Shown: positions 18,721-28,973, counted from the stretch's first letter. The stretch: DNA of 64,000 nucleotides from Luteimonas endophytica (GCF_029887875.1 NZ_JARXRM010000045.1:46408-110407); one strand, 5' to 3'. Program-made: numbers and translations. Notes: generated by a model not told the origin, from the sequence alone.

Positions 18721-18969
18721 TCAGCGCCGCAGTTGGAAGTCCGGCGCCTCGTCGAGCGATCCGTCGGCTTCCAGTACCACCCAGCGCTCGCCGCCCTGGT
18801 CGAACAGCACCGGCACCGGGTCCCTGAACAGCGGCCGGCGCACGAAGCGCAGGGTCCAGCCGAATCGCTCCAGGGTCGGCAGCGCCGCCTGCTGGGCCGG
18901 CGTGAGGCCGGCGCGCAGTTCCGGCGTCCCGGGCACGTCTCTGGGGGCGCGTCGTTCACGACCGGGCAT
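18721..18969 (-). CDS. conserved small hypothetical protein downstream of hemF
   Basis: This 82-residue protein has no signal peptide or membrane segment. After a charged, proline-rich N-terminus comes the compact part ELRAGLTPAQQAALPTLERF, then GWTLRFVRRPLFRDPVPVLF, WVVLEADGSLDEAPDF and a final QLRR. This looks like a small alpha/beta domain and resembles a short conserved hypothetical family I recall from xanthomonads and pseudomonads. The ATG at 18969 has GGAGA at about 8 bases. It lies 66 bases after hemF on the same strand and may be co-transcribed. Its C-terminus reaches the edge of the REP cluster. Function unknown. Confidence 0.65.
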   Translation of the reverse strand: MPGRERRAPRDVPGTPELRAGLTPAQQAALPTLERFGWTLRFVRRPLFRDPVPVLFDQGGERWVVLEADGSLDEAPDFQLRR

Positions 18970-19035
18970 GGCGGGTCTCCGCGTGCGATGGCTCCCATTG
19001 TCCCGCGCCGCCGGTAGCGCGAAGTGAACGGGACT

Positions 19036-19980
19036 TCAGGCCGATTCGCCCAGCCAGTCGCGCGGGCGCAGATAGTCGGCGAGGCGTGCCTCGGCGCTTC
19101 CGGGTGCCACCGTATGCCCATACTCCCAGCGCGCCAGCGGCGGCAGGCTCATCAGGATCGACTCGGTGCGTCCGCCGGACTGCAGCCCGAACAGCGTGCC
19201 GCGGTCCCAGACCAGGTTGAATTCGACGTAGCGTCCTCTCCGGTACAGCTGGAACGCGCGCTCGCGTTCGCCGTACGGGGCGTCGCGGCGGCGCTCGACG
19301 ATCGGCAGCCAGGCGTCCAGGAAACCGTCGCCGACCGCGCGCAGGTAGCCGAAGTCCCGTTCGAAGTCGTCGTGCAGGTCGTCGAAGAACAGCCCGCCCA
19401 CGCCGCGGGTCTCGCCGCGGTGCCGGAGGAAGAAATACTCGTCGCACCAGCGCTTGTGCGCCTCGTACCGCGCCTGCCCGCCGAACGGTTCGCACAGGGC
19501 GCGGGCGGTGCGGTGCCAGTGCAGCACATCCTCGTCGAATGGGTAGAACGGGGTCAGGTCGAAGCCGCCGCCGAACCACCACGCCACCGTCTCGCCGTCG
19601 CGCAGGGCGCGGAAATGGCGGACGTTGGCGTGGGTGGTCGGCAAGTAGGGATTGCGCGGGTGGAACACCAGCGAGAGCCCGACCGCGCGCCAGGAAGCGC
19701 CCGCCAGCTGCGGACGCGCGGCGGTGGCCGAAGGCGGCAGGGCGCTGCCGGAAACGTCGGAGAAGCCGATGCCGGCCTGCTCGAACACCGCGCCCTCGCG
19801 CAGCACCCGGGTGCGGCCGCCGCCGCCGGCCTGCGGGTTGTCACCGGCGTCGGCGCCGTCGGCGTCCCGGACCCAGACGTCCTCCGCGAAGCGGGCGCCG
19901 CCGTCGGCGGCCTCGATGGCGGCGCAGATGCGGTCCTGCAACCCGGTCAGGTAGCCGCGTACCGTGGCGATGTCGTTCAT
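19036..19980 (-). CDS. hemF: oxygen-dependent coproporphyrinogen III oxidase
   Basis: The 314-residue enzyme converts coproporphyrinogen III to protoporphyrinogen IX with O2 in haem synthesis. Signatures are [37 protein letters not shown] and, near the C-terminus, [20 protein letters not shown] and ILMSLPP. The length fits HemF (about 300). The ATG at 19980 gives [14 protein letters not shown], a usual HemF start. There is no ribosome-binding site, but TACAAT ends 6 bases upstream, so the mRNA may be leaderless. The 66-base gap to the following small gene allows an operon. The protein is soluble and cytoplasmic. Confidence 0.95.
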   Translation of the reverse strand: MNDIATVRGYLTGLQDRICAAIEAADGGARFAEDVWVRDADGADAGDNPQAGGGGRTRVLREGAVFEQAGIGFSDVSGSALPPSATAARPQLAGASWRAVGLSLVFHPRNPYLPTTHANVRHFRALRDGETVAWWFGGGFDLTPFYPFDEDVLHWHRTARALCEPFGGQARYEAHKRWCDEYFFLRHRGETRGVGGLFFDDLHDDFERDFGYLRAVGDGFLDAWLPIVERRRDAPYGERERAFQLYRRGRYVEFNLVWDRGTLFGLQSGGRTESILMSLPPLARWEYGHTVAPGSAEARLADYLRPRDWLGESA

Positions 19981-19986
19981 GGACGC

Positions 19987-19992
19987 ATTGTA
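19987..19992 (-). promoter_or_regulatory. -10-like TACAAT of hemF, 6 bases before the start codon
   Basis: On the minus strand TACAAT is followed by six bases and then the hemF ATG. With no Shine-Dalgarno sequence present, this fits initiation at or near the start codon. No good -35 box is visible. Confidence 0.4.
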
Positions 19993-20100
19993 GGGGCGGA
20001 CGTTGTCGCGCGAGGCCGGCCGCCGCGGAGGCGTCGATCGACACGGTGGCCCCGGTGGCGAGCCCGCGCTGTGCGAGATACGCGGCATCGGTGCAGCCTT

Positions 20101-20211
20101 GGTAGGAGCGGCCCATGGCCGCGAAGGCCGCGGTAGGCTCCGGCCCGGCTGGCGGTGATTCCGGGCATGGCCGGCCGCACCGGGTTTCGCGTGCATGGCA
20201 CGCTCCTACGG
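20101..20211. repeat. REP-like composite (Y unit, then inverted Z unit)
   Basis: GGTAGGAGCGGCCCATGGCC with GCGAAGGCCGCGG (20101-20133) matches the Y unit at 18655 almost exactly. TTTCGCGTGCATGGCACGCT with CCTACGGG (20184-20211) matches the Z unit at 18607 exactly. The two face each other about 50 bases apart, filling the space between hemF and the S9 peptidase gene. No gene is seen in 19981-20245. Confidence 0.75.
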
Positions 20212-20245
20212 GATGCACGGCGCCGCATCGGCGTCGCGCTCCTGG

Positions 20246-22606
20246 CTACTCCTTCAGCGCGCGCTCGAACAGTTCGAAGATGCGCCGGTACTCGTCGTAC
20301 CAGCTGTCCGAATGCTGGAAGGCGTGCCGCTCGAGGGGATAGGCCGCCAGTTCCCAGTTGTCCTTGCGCAGCTCGATCAGGCGCTGCGCCAGCAGCACCG
20401 AGTCGCGGTAGAAGACGTTGTCGTCGATCATGCCGTGGGCGATCAGCAGGTGGTCCTGCAGGCCTTCGGCGTACTCGATCGGCGACGAGACCCTGTACGC
20501 CTCGGGATCGAGCTCCGGGGTGTTGAGGATATTGGCGGTATAGGCGTGGTTGTACTGGGTCCAGTCGGTGACCGGGCGCAGCGCCGCGCCGGCCTTGAAG
20601 GTGCCGGGCTCACGGAACAGCGCCATGAATGTCATGAAGCCGCCGTAGCTGCCGCCGTAGATGCCGACCCGGTCGCGGTCGGCCTGCTTCTCGGCCACCA
20701 GCCACTCGACGCCGTCGAGGTAGTCCTCCAGCTCCGGATGGCCCATGCGCCGGTAGATCGCGGTGCGCCAGTCGCGGCCGTAGCCTTCCGAGGCGCGGAA
20801 GTCCAGGTCCAGCACGATGTAGCCGTTCTGTACCAGCAGGTTGTGGAACATCTGCTCGCGGAAGTAGTTGGGATAGCGTTCGCTGACGTTCTGCAGGTAG
20901 CCGGCGCCGTGCACGAACAGGACCACCGGATACTCGCGTCCCGGTTCGAGCGTGGCGGGGCCGTAGTACTTGCCCCAGATGGTGCCGGCGCCGTGCCGCG
21001 AGGGGACCTGCACGGTCTGCGGCTGCAGCCAGTCGTAGCCGCGGAATTCCTCGCTGCGGGTGTCGGTGAGCGTGCGCAGGCCGCTGCCGTCGGTGCCGAT
21101 CACCGCCAGTTGCGGCGGCAGGTAGGCCTCCGAATGGCGCACCAGCAACCGGCCGCCGTCGGGCGACTGGGTGAAGTCCTCGACCCCGTCGAGCGCTGTG
21201 AGCTCGCGCACCTGGCCGCCGCCGGCCGGGACCGCGCAGACCTCGTAGTCGCCGGGCCGCGCGCGGTTGCAGACGAACAGGAACCCGCCGCCGTCGGCCG
21301 CCAGCGCCGGCGCCGAGACCTCCCACTCGCCGGAGGTCAGGGCGCGGGTGCGCCCACCGGCATCCAGGTACAGGTGCGAGTAGCCGGTGTGCTCGGACAG
21401 GAACCAGAGCGTGCGGTTGTCCGGCATCCAGCCGAACTCGTTGAAGCCCCAGTTGATCCAGGCCTCGTCGGTGAGCCGGTGGCGGGTGCGCAGCGCGCCG
21501 TCCGCCGGATCCAGCGTCACCAGCCAGCGGTCCTTGTTGTCGACCGCGTGCAGCATCAGCGCGGCCCCGCGGCTGTCGCCGCTCCATTGCATCGCCGCCG
21601 GTCCGTCGGCCTCGATCCGCACCGGGCGCGCGCCCTTCAGCGGCTCCTTGCCGGCGGTGCGGCGCAGCTCGGCGAGCGGATCGCGGTCGATGCCCGGCAG
21701 TGCGTCGAGGTCGAGCCGCCGCGGCTCGCCGCTGTTCATGTCGACCAGCCAGAACGCCTGCGGCAGCGGATCGTTGCGGCCCACCCGGGTGCGCACGTCC
21801 TCGAACTCCTCGTAGCCCGATTCGGTGATGTACTTCGGCATCCGGCCCTCGGTGCCCTTGTCCGCCCCCTTCGCCTCGGTGGCGACCAGCAGCCAGCGCC
21901 CGTCGGGCGACAGTGCGCTGGCGGCGATCTCCACGTCCTTGCCCAGGTACACCGGGGCCGGCGCGCGGGTGGGATCGGCGCGGCGCCAGTCGCGTTCCTG
22001 CAGGCGCTGGGCCTCGCGCCGCTCGCGTTCGGTGCGCAGGGTCTCCACCAGCCGCAGCTGGCGCTCGCGCAGGGCATCGGCGGCGGGCGCCTCGCCAGGA
22101 TCGTCCTCGGCCTTGAGCACCGCCGCGGCGGTCACGCCCTCGCGGGGCGTCCAGCGGAACCAGCGGTCGTTGCCGACCCGCCAGACCAGGGCGCCGTCGC
22201 TGCCCCAAAGCGGCGAGGCGGCGCGCTCGTCGTCGCGGCTGAGCTGGGTCAGCGCGCCGCTGCGCAGGTCGCGCACGAACACGTTGCCGTCGCGCACGAA
22301 CGCCGCGCGCGCGCGGCTGGCGTCGTACACCGGCTGCAGGCCGTCGAGATCGGCGCGCGCGGCGCCGTCGATGCGGCTGGCGTCACCGCCGTCGAGATCC
22401 TGGGCCCAGGTGTCGCGGACGCTGCTGCCCTCGCGCTTGAGCGAATAGTAGGCGCGCTGGCCGTTCCAGGCCCACCACGCCTGCTCCACCGGCGGGCCGA
22501 TCCAGTCCGGGTCGGCCATGATCCGGTCCATGGTCAGCGTTTGCGCCGGCTGGGCGGCAACGGAGGCTGCGAACAGCAGCAGGGACAGCGGCAGCAGACG
22601 GATCAT
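20246..22606 (-). CDS. secreted S9 family prolyl oligopeptidase/dipeptidyl peptidase-like enzyme
   Basis: The 786-residue protein has a signal peptide (MIRLLPLSLLLFAASVAAQ), an N-terminal propeller of DPPIV type and a C-terminal hydrolase domain. The triad residues are Ser653 (GIYGGSYGGF), Asp728 (GMIDDNVF) and His761 (LERHAF). The EE motif that defines true DPP-IV aminopeptidases is not evident, so cleavage may be of another S9 type. It acts in periplasm or medium. The ATG at 22606 has GAGGG upstream; an extension to 22672 is open but would spoil the signal peptide. It is divergent from cydAB. Together with the DPP-IV and M28 enzymes it suggests a peptide-scavenging lifestyle. Confidence 0.88.
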   Translation of the reverse strand: MIRLLPLSLLLFAASVAAQPAQTLTMDRIMADPDWIGPPVEQAWWAWNGQRAYYSLKREGSSVRDTWAQDLDGGDASRIDGAARADLDGLQPVYDASRARAAFVRDGNVFVRDLRSGALTQLSRDDERAASPLWGSDGALVWRVGNDRWFRWTPREGVTAAAVLKAEDDPGEAPAADALRERQLRLVETLRTERERREAQRLQERDWRRADPTRAPAPVYLGKDVEIAASALSPDGRWLLVATEAKGADKGTEGRMPKYITESGYEEFEDVRTRVGRNDPLPQAFWLVDMNSGEPRRLDLDALPGIDRDPLAELRRTAGKEPLKGARPVRIEADGPAAMQWSGDSRGAALMLHAVDNKDRWLVTLDPADGALRTRHRLTDEAWINWGFNEFGWMPDNRTLWFLSEHTGYSHLYLDAGGRTRALTSGEWEVSAPALAADGGGFLFVCNRARPGDYEVCAVPAGGGQVRELTALDGVEDFTQSPDGGRLLVRHSEAYLPPQLAVIGTDGSGLRTLTDTRSEEFRGYDWLQPQTVQVPSRHGAGTIWGKYYGPATLEPGREYPVVLFVHGAGYLQNVSERYPNYFREQMFHNLLVQNGYIVLDLDFRASEGYGRDWRTAIYRRMGHPELEDYLDGVEWLVAEKQADRDRVGIYGGSYGGFMTFMALFREPGTFKAGAALRPVTDWTQYNHAYTANILNTPELDPEAYRVSSPIEYAEGLQDHLLIAHGMIDDNVFYRDSVLLAQRLIELRKDNWELAAYPLERHAFQHSDSWYDEYRRIFELFERALKE

Positions 22607-22692
22607 GGCGCCCTCGTGGCGTGAACAAACCGCCGCAGGGTAGCAGCCGGCCGCTGCGCCCGGCTGGGCCACAGGTCATGCGCGCCAACGAA

Positions 22693-22715
22693 ACAGGGGC
22701 GCAGAGCGCCCCTGT
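22693..22715. other. perfect 10-bp inverted repeat in the S9/cydA divergent spacer
   Basis: ACAGGGGCGC (22693-22702) and GCGCCCCTGT (22706-22715) flank a 3-base loop. It lies 87 bases upstream of the S9 gene and 197 bases upstream of cydA, so it is not at a gene end, and there is no T-tract. It could be an operator, part of a 5' leader or a REP relic. The rest of the spacer 22607-22911 holds the cydA promoter candidate and nothing else recognised. Confidence 0.4.
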
Positions 22716-22854
22716 GTACCTCCCTGTCCCCGGTGCTTCCGGATCGTCCCTGTGCGAGCGACGCTAACACCGGGGCGCGGGGGGATCCGCGATGGCCTTC
22801 TCGTTTCGGCGCATTGCGCCAGGCCCGCCGCGCCGGCGGCTGCCGAAGAGGGCA

Positions 22855-22883
22855 TTCATCCTTAACGGGGGCAGGCGCATAAT
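22855..22883 (+). promoter_or_regulatory. candidate sigma-70 promoter of cydAB
   Basis: TTCATC (22855-22860) and CATAAT (22878-22883) are 17 bases apart, 28 bases before the TTG start of cydA. The -10 is good and the -35 poor, which would suit activation by a regulator, but no FNR/ANR half-site pair (TTGAT/ATCAA) is visible. Confidence 0.4.
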
Positions 22884-22911
22884 CGCGCCCGGACTTCCCC
22901 CGGAGCGAGGC

Positions 22912-24345
22912 TTGGACGCGCTGCTGCTGTCGCGGATCCAGTTCGGATTCGTGATTTCCTTCCATGTGCTGTTTCCGGCGTTCACGATCGGCCTGTCGAG
23001 CTGGCTGGCGTTCCTGGAGTGGCGCTGGCTGCGCACCCGCGATCCGGTCTGGCGCGATCTCTACTTCTTCTGGCTGCGGATCTTCGCGGTCTCGTTCGGC
23101 ATGGGCGTGGTGTCGGGCATCGTGATGAGCTTCCAGTTCGGCACCAACTGGTCGGTCCTCTCCGAGCGCGCCGGCAATATCCTCGGCCCGCTACTGTCGT
23201 ACGAGGTGCTGACCGCGTTCTTCCTCGAGGCCACATTTCTCGGGGTGATGCTGTTCGGCTGGCGCAAGGTCCCGGAAAAGCTGCACTTCCTCGCCACCTG
23301 CATGGTCGCCGTCGGCACCCTGATCTCCACCTTCTGGATCATTTCCGCCAACAGCTGGCTGCACACCCCGGCCGGCTACGAGCTGGTCGGCGACGTGTTC
23401 CATCCCTCCGACTGGTGGGCGGCGATCTTCAACCCCTCGTTTCCCTACCGGCTGGCGCACATGGTGCTGGCGGCCTTCATCACCACCTGTTTCGTGATCG
23501 GCGGGGTCGGCGCCGGCTACCTGCGCCGCGGTGCGCACGCCGATGCCGGGAGGCGGATGCTGCGGGCCGCGGTGGTGTTCGCGGCGCTGACGGTGCCGCT
23601 GCAGGTCGTGGTCGGCGACGTGCACGGCCTGAAGACCCGCGAGTTCCAGCCGACCAAGGTCGCGGCGATGGAAGGCCACTGGGAGCGCGGGCCCGCGGGT
23701 GCCGGCGTGCCGCTGGTGCTGTTCGCGGTGCCGGACCAGGAAGCCGAACGCAACCGCTACGAGCTGGCCGTTCCGCGGCTGGGCAGCCTGATCCTGACCC
23801 ACAGCTGGGACGGCGAGATCCAGCCGCTGACCGCGGTGCCGCGCGACGAGCGACCGCCGGTCGCGCCGGTGTTCTACGGCTTCCGGATCATGGTCGGCCT
23901 CGGCATGGCCATGCTGCTGCTCACGCTCGGGTCGCTGTGGGCGCTGTGGCGCGGGCGGCTGTTCGGGTCGCGCTGGCTGCTGGACGGCTGGCGCCTGATG
24001 ACGTTCAGCGGCTTCGTCGCGGTGATCAGCGGCTGGTTCGTGGCCGAGATCGGGCGCCAGCCCTGGGTGATCCAGGGCCTGCTGCGCACCGCCGACGCGG
24101 TGAGCGCGGTCGGGCGCGGCAGCGTGGTGGCCTCGCTGACGGTCTTCGTCCTGGCCTATGCGGTGGTGTTCGGCGCCGGTGCCGCCTACATCGTCAGGAT
24201 GGTGCGCGCCGGGCCGCAGCATTTCGAGGACGCACCCGACACCGACGACGGCGAGCGCACGCCGATGCGGCCGATCTCGGCCGCCGATGAACCCGCCGAG
24301 AACGCCCCGCCCGGCGCGGCGCGGCCCCCGACGGGAGAGGCGTGA
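22912..24345 (+). CDS. cydA: cytochrome bd-type quinol oxidase subunit I (cyanide-insensitive type)
   Basis: The 477-residue integral membrane subunit carries the haems and quinol site of bd oxidase, which reduces O2 to water without pumping protons. DALLLSRIQFGFVISFHVLF gives the N-terminal haem ligand His18. AHMVLAAFITTCF holds another haem-ligand His, and EIGRQPWVIQG is the conserved GRQPW motif. The protein is short, without the long Q-loop of E. coli CydA, so it is the CioA-type subgroup. The start is TTG at 22912, with GGAG six bases upstream; family N-termini begin exactly here, and the upstream open frame is basic non-family sequence. The C-terminal 40 residues are a charged, proline-rich tail. 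It overlaps cydB by one base (TGATG). Confidence 0.93.
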   Translation: MDALLLSRIQFGFVISFHVLFPAFTIGLSSWLAFLEWRWLRTRDPVWRDLYFFWLRIFAVSFGMGVVSGIVMSFQFGTNWSVLSERAGNILGPLLSYEVLTAFFLEATFLGVMLFGWRKVPEKLHFLATCMVAVGTLISTFWIISANSWLHTPAGYELVGDVFHPSDWWAAIFNPSFPYRLAHMVLAAFITTCFVIGGVGAGYLRRGAHADAGRRMLRAAVVFAALTVPLQVVVGDVHGLKTREFQPTKVAAMEGHWERGPAGAGVPLVLFAVPDQEAERNRYELAVPRLGSLILTHSWDGEIQPLTAVPRDERPPVAPVFYGFRIMVGLGMAMLLLTLGSLWALWRGRLFGSRWLLDGWRLMTFSGFVAVISGWFVAEIGRQPWVIQGLLRTADAVSAVGRGSVVASLTVFVLAYAVVFGAGAAYIVRMVRAGPQHFEDAPDTDDGERTPMRPISAADEPAENAPPGAARPPTGEA

Positions 24346-25358
24346 TGGAAATGGAAACCGTGCTGCCGGTGCTGTGGTTCGGGGTGATCGGCTTCGGCGT
24401 GCTGATGTACGTGCTGCTCGACGGGTTCGTGCTGGGGCTGGGGATCCTGGCGCCGTTCGCGGAGGACGGCAAGCAGCTCGACCACATGATGAACACCGCG
24501 GCGCCGATCTGGGACGGCAACGAGACCTGGCTGGTGCTCGGTGGCGCCGGCCTGCTGGCGGCCTTCCCCCGTGCGTACGCGGTGGTGCTGTCGGCGCTGT
24601 ATCTGCCGGTGCTGCTGATGCTGATCGCGCTGGTGTTCAGGGGGGTGGCCTTCGAGTTCCGCTTCAAGGCGCGGCGCGCCCGGCCGTTCTGGGGCGCCGC
24701 GTTCGCGCTCGGTTCGATGTTCACCGCCTTCGCCCAGGGCGTGATCCTCGGCGCGCTGGTCGAGGGCATGCCGCTGCAGGAAGGCCGCTACGTGGGCGGG
24801 GCGTTCGCCTGGTTCAGCCCGTTCTCGATGCTGACCGGGGTGGCGGTGATGTTCGGCTATGCGCTGCTCGGCAGCACCTGGCTGATCCTCAAGACCGGCG
24901 GCCGCATGCAGCAGATCGCCCGCACCCTGACCCGGCCGCTGGTGATGGTGGTGGCGGCGTTCATGGGCCTGGTGAGCGCATGGCTGCCGTTCCTCGATTC
25001 CCGGATCATGGCGCGCTGGTTCGAGGACGGCAATTTCTGGTGGCTTTCGCCGGTGCCCCTGCTGGCGCTGGCCAATGCGATCTGGTTGTGGCGCGCGGCG
25101 ATGCGCGAGGGCCGTGACGCCACGCCGTTCCTGCTCACGCTGAGCTTCTTCGGGCTGGGGTTCGCCGGGCTGGTGCTGGGCATCTGGCCGAACATCGTGC
25201 CGCCCGACCTGAGCATCTGGGAGGCGGCCTCGCCGCCTTCCTCGCAGGGCTTCGTGCTGGTCGGTCTGGTGGTGCTGCTGCCGATGATCCTCGGCTATAC
25301 GGCTTGGTCGTACCGGGTGTTCCGCGGCAAGGTCGATGCGGATGCGGGATACCACTAG
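24345..25358 (+). CDS. cydB: cytochrome bd-type quinol oxidase subunit II
   Basis: The 337-residue protein has eight to nine membrane helices and starts [20 protein letters not shown]. Conserved features are [31 protein letters not shown] and a C-terminal [18 protein letters not shown]. It stabilises subunit I in the inner membrane. The ATG at 24345 shares its A with the cydA stop; a GTG one codon earlier is possible but unneeded. No small cydX-like reading frame with a convincing start is apparent between 25359 and 25423, and no cydDC genes are nearby. Its pairing with a short-Q-loop CydA makes this a CIO-type oxidase. Confidence 0.94.
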   Translation: MEMETVLPVLWFGVIGFGVLMYVLLDGFVLGLGILAPFAEDGKQLDHMMNTAAPIWDGNETWLVLGGAGLLAAFPRAYAVVLSALYLPVLLMLIALVFRGVAFEFRFKARRARPFWGAAFALGSMFTAFAQGVILGALVEGMPLQEGRYVGGAFAWFSPFSMLTGVAVMFGYALLGSTWLILKTGGRMQQIARTLTRPLVMVVAAFMGLVSAWLPFLDSRIMARWFEDGNFWWLSPVPLLALANAIWLWRAAMREGRDATPFLLTLSFFGLGFAGLVLGIWPNIVPPDLSIWEAASPPSSQGFVLVGLVVLLPMILGYTAWSYRVFRGKVDADAGYH

Positions 25359-25423
25359 GGCGGCCCATTCCCCATTCCCGGCTTTTCCCGCACAATCGCC
25401 TGGATCCAGCTGTTTTCCGGGCC

Positions 25424-25696
25424 ATGCACGCCTACGTCTACAAGAGCCAGCGCAAGGCCGATACCTACGTCTACCTGGCGACCCGCGACGATTTCACGCT
25501 GCTGCCCGAGGCGCTGCGCGCGCAGCTGGGCGCGCTGCATTTCGTGCTCGACGTCGCGCTGACCCCGGGCCGGCGGCTGGCGCGCGAGGACGTCGACGCG
25601 GTCCGCGGCAATCTGGCCGTGCGCGGGTTCCACCTGCAGCTTCCGCCGTCGGCCGCGGGCGACCCGATGCGCGACGACTGGGGCACCGATGCCTGA
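25424..25696 (+). CDS. ycgL: YcgL domain-containing protein
   Basis: The 90-residue protein starts [18 protein letters not shown] and contains [20 protein letters not shown] and [12 protein letters not shown]. These define the YcgL domain, a small alpha/beta fold found across gammaproteobacteria with no established function. It is cytoplasmic, with no signal or membrane segment. The ATG at 25424 matches family N-termini. Its last 8 bases overlap the start of the ankyrin gene, so the two are probably translationally coupled. Confidence 0.88.
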   Translation: MHAYVYKSQRKADTYVYLATRDDFTLLPEALRAQLGALHFVLDVALTPGRRLAREDVDAVRGNLAVRGFHLQLPPSAAGDPMRDDWGTDA

Positions 25697-28600
25697 CCCG
25701 CAGCGCCCGCGCCGGCGCGCCGCCCTCGCGTTCGTTTCCGGAGCCGTTCTCAGCCTGATCGCCGGTTTTGGCGGCGCCGCCGCCGCGCTCGGCCTGGGCC
25801 TGGCGCAGCCTGCGTTCGCGCTGGCCGTGCGCTGGTGGCGCGGCGGCGATGCGCCGGCCGACGCGGGCGCGCTGCGGCGCGACCTGTCCGCCTTGCTTGC
25901 GCTCTGGAGCGGCGCGCTGGCGCTGTCCGCGGTGCTGGTGGCGTGGCCCCTGTCGGCGCTGCGCCAGTCCGGCAGTCTCGGCGCCGCGGTGGGGCTGAGC
26001 GCGATGACCGGGATCTGCGTAGTGGCGCTGTGGCGGCTGTGGCCGTTCTGGCACGCGCTCGAGCGCGACGGCGGCGGCCTGGCCGCGCAATGGCGGCGGC
26101 TGGCCGATCACGACCCGGCCGCGGGGCGTGGTGCGGTCCTGGCGCTGTGCGTGGCGGCGGTGCTGGCGGCGGCCATCGCCATGGCCTGGCCGGGGCTGCT
26201 CGTGGCGCCGGTGCGCTGGTCGCTGGCGGTCGCCGGGCTGCTGCTGTGGCCGCTCGCGCACTGGCTGTTGCAGCGGTTGCCGGCGCCCGCGGCGCTGCCG
26301 ATGCCGGTGGTGGAGATGCCGGGCGTGGCGGCCGAACCCGGTCCGGTGCCGCCACCGGGCGATCCGGAGGGCGAACTCTACCTCGCCGCGCGCGGCGGGC
26401 GCGTCGACCGCGCCCTCGAGCTGCTCGACCTGGGCGCCGATCCGCATGCGCTGCCGGCGCCGGGTGAGCGCGACCAGCGGAGTCTGGCGGTGCTCGCAGC
26501 GGTGCTGCCCGACTTGCGCCTGCTGCGTGCGCTGATCGCCCGCGGCGCCGACCTGAACGCGGCGCATGCCGGCCTGACCCCGCTGCTGGCGGCGACCCGC
26601 GACAGCTGGCACGGGCGGCCCGAGGCGGTGATGACCCTGCTCGCCAACGGCGCCGATCCCCGCGCTTGCGACGCCGAGGGCAATACCCCGCTGCATCATG
26701 CCGCGCGCAGCTCGGATCCCGGCGTCGCCGCGCTGCTGCGCGATGCCGCCGCCGAGCTCGATGCGGTCAACGGCGACGGCCTGACCCCGCTGGGGACGGC
26801 CTGCGCGGTCGGCAACTGGCGGCTGGCGCGGTTCCTGCTCGAGCGCGGCGCGCGCGCCGAGGTGGACGGCGCGACCCCGGCGCTGCTCGCCGCCGCCGGC
26901 GGCGAGGAGGACGACACCGCCGGCGTGCAGTTGCTGCTCAGGCACAAGGCGAAGCCCAGCTCCTGCGACCGCGGCGGCCGCAGCGCCCTGCACGCCGCTG
27001 CCTTCGCCGGCCACGCCGAGATCGTGGCGGCGCTGATCGCCGCCGGCGCCGATGTGCAGGCGCGCGACCACCAGGGCCGCACCCCGCTGCTCGAGGCCGC
27101 ACGCGGCGCGCGCCTGGCGACGCTGGAAGCGCTGGCCGCGGCGCGGGCAGAGACCGGCGCGGTCGATGCTGCCGGCCGCAGCGCGCTGGTGCTGGCGTGT
27201 CAGGGCGACACGCCCTCGGCGCCGCTGGTGCAGCGGCTGCTGGAGCTGGGAGTCGATCCGCAGCTGGCCGACGCCGAAGGCCGGCTGGCGGTCGAACACG
27301 CTGCGGCCGCCGGCCGCTGGTCGCTGGTGGCGCTGCTCGATCCCGGTTACGCGCTGCCCGCCAGCATCCTTCCCGAGGGCGGCGGCGACGCTCCGGTTCC
27401 GGACCGTGCGCCGCTCTCGCTGCTGCGCGACGGGCTGCGGGAAGGGCGCCTCGAGGGCCTGGCGCCATTGCTGCCGCTGCTGGGCCCGCGCGAACTGGGT
27501 GGATTGCTGCTCGACGAACAGGCCCCGCTGTCGGTCGAGCGGATCGACTGGCTGCTGGCGCACGGCGCCGACCCCGAGGTGCGCGACGGTCTGGGCGACA
27601 GCGCGATCTTCCGGCTCCTTGCCAAGGGCCCGGACGCGATCGACGCGCTGCAGGCGATGCTGCGCCGGAACGTCTCGCCGGCCGGTGCCGGCGGACTGGC
27701 GCGGTTCCTGGCCGCCTGCGCCCGCAGCGAGCAGGCCGGGCGGGGCCTGGAGCAGCTGGCCCTGGAACTGCTCGAGCGCGGCGCCGATCCGTTCGCTCCC
27801 AGCACCGAAGGCGATCCGCCGCTGGCGCTCGCGGTCCGGCTGGGCTGGGGCCGGCTGCTGGAGCGCCTGGTGGCGGTCGGCGTCGATCTGGACGCGCGCG
27901 ACAGCCGCGGCATGACCGCGCTGCACCTGTGCGCCGCGCTCGGCCGCGAGGCGGCGCTGAAGACCCTGGTCCGCCACGGCGCCGCGCCGGACGTGCGCGC
28001 CGCCGACGGCCAGACCCCGCTGGGCGTGGCGCTCTCGGGCGGCCGCCGCGACCTGGCCGACTGGCTGGACTGGCGCGGCTGGACCCTGCCGCGGCGCGCG
28101 CTGCGCGCCGACGACCTGCCCGCGGCGGCGATCGTCGGCGACGCCGATGCGGTGCGCCGGCTGCTGGACCTGGGTTTTCGGGTGGACACGCCCGACGCCC
28201 AGGGCTGCACCGCGCTGCTGCGCGCCGCCGGCGGCGGGCACCGCGCCACGGTCGACCTGCTGCTGGCGCGGGGCGCCGACCCGCAGCTGGCGGCGCATAC
28301 CGGGGCCACGGCGCTGTCGGCCGCGGTGAGCATGCGCCAGGGCGAGATCGTCGACCGCCTGCTCGATGCCGGCGCGGGACTCGAGCAGCGGCTGCCCGGC
28401 GAGGTCACGGTGCTGATGCTGGCCGCCGCGCTCGGACTGCCCGATCTTTGCGCGCGGCTGCTCACCGCCGGCGCCAACGTCCACGCCACCGACGCGCAGG
28501 GGCTGGGCCCGCTGCACTGCGCGGCGCTGTACGGATTCACCTGTCGCGACCGCCCACGGCTGCTGGCGCTGTTCGACACCCTGCTGCTGGCCGGGGCCGA

Positions 28601-28973
28601 TGTCGACGCCGCGGCCGCCGGCGGGGTCACCCCGCTGCTGTTGCTGCTCGGCGCGCGCGCAGAACCCGGCACCGCCTGCGACGAGGAGGTGGTGCTCGGC
28701 GTACTCGACTACCTGCTCGACGAGGAGGTCTCGCTGGAGGCGCAGGATCCGCGCGGGTTCGGCCCGCTGCACCTGGCGGCGCTGCACGGCCTGCTGCAGC
28801 TGACCCGCCGGCTGCTGCGCGCCGGTGCCGATCCGGACCTGCGCGACGCGCTCAACCGCACCCCCCGCGAGATCGCGGTGATGCGGGGTTTCGTCGACGT
28901 GGCCGCCGAGTTCGCCCCGGCGCAGTCGCAGCCGGGCGTGTCGATGGCCAGGTTCCTGCGCGAGCCGCGCTGA
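25689..28973 (+). CDS. large membrane-anchored ankyrin-repeat protein
   Basis: The 1094-residue protein has an N-terminal membrane part with about five hydrophobic segments (roughly residues 10-42, 67-88, 94-117, 147-168, 172-192). From about residue 220 to the end it is a long ankyrin array. Typical repeats are [40 protein letters not shown] and [20 protein letters not shown], with ADP/ADV turns every 33-36 residues; some repeats are degenerate, mainly around residues 540-690. Ankyrin arrays bind other proteins, so this may be a membrane-tethered scaffold, with the array probably cytoplasmic. It overlaps ycgL by 8 bases. No catalytic domain is visible and the partner is unknown. Confidence 0.88.
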   Translation: MPDPQRPRRRAALAFVSGAVLSLIAGFGGAAAALGLGLAQPAFALAVRWWRGGDAPADAGALRRDLSALLALWSGALALSAVLVAWPLSALRQSGSLGAAVGLSAMTGICVVALWRLWPFWHALERDGGGLAAQWRRLADHDPAAGRGAVLALCVAAVLAAAIAMAWPGLLVAPVRWSLAVAGLLLWPLAHWLLQRLPAPAALPMPVVEMPGVAAEPGPVPPPGDPEGELYLAARGGRVDRALELLDLGADPHALPAPGERDQRSLAVLAAVLPDLRLLRALIARGADLNAAHAGLTPLLAATRDSWHGRPEAVMTLLANGADPRACDAEGNTPLHHAARSSDPGVAALLRDAAAELDAVNGDGLTPLGTACAVGNWRLARFLLERGARAEVDGATPALLAAAGGEEDDTAGVQLLLRHKAKPSSCDRGGRSALHAAAFAGHAEIVAALIAAGADVQARDHQGRTPLLEAARGARLATLEALAAARAETGAVDAAGRSALVLACQGDTPSAPLVQRLLELGVDPQLADAEGRLAVEHAAAAGRWSLVALLDPGYALPASILPEGGGDAPVPDRAPLSLLRDGLREGRLEGLAPLLPLLGPRELGGLLLDEQAPLSVERIDWLLAHGADPEVRDGLGDSAIFRLLAKGPDAIDALQAMLRRNVSPAGAGGLARFLAACARSEQAGRGLEQLALELLERGADPFAPSTEGDPPLALAVRLGWGRLLERLVAVGVDLDARDSRGMTALHLCAALGREAALKTLVRHGAAPDVRAADGQTPLGVALSGGRRDLADWLDWRGWTLPRRALRADDLPAAAIVGDADAVRRLLDLGFRVDTPDAQGCTALLRAAGGGHRATVDLLLARGADPQLAAHTGATALSAAVSMRQGEIVDRLLDAGAGLEQRLPGEVTVLMLAAALGLPDLCARLLTAGANVHATDAQGLGPLHCAALYGFTCRDRPRLLALFDTLLLAGADVDAAAAGGVTPLLLLLGARAEPGTACDEEVVLGVLDYLLDEEVSLEAQDPRGFGPLHLAALHGLLQLTRRLLRAGADPDLRDALNRTPREIAVMRGFVDVAAEFAPAQSQPGVSMARFLREPR

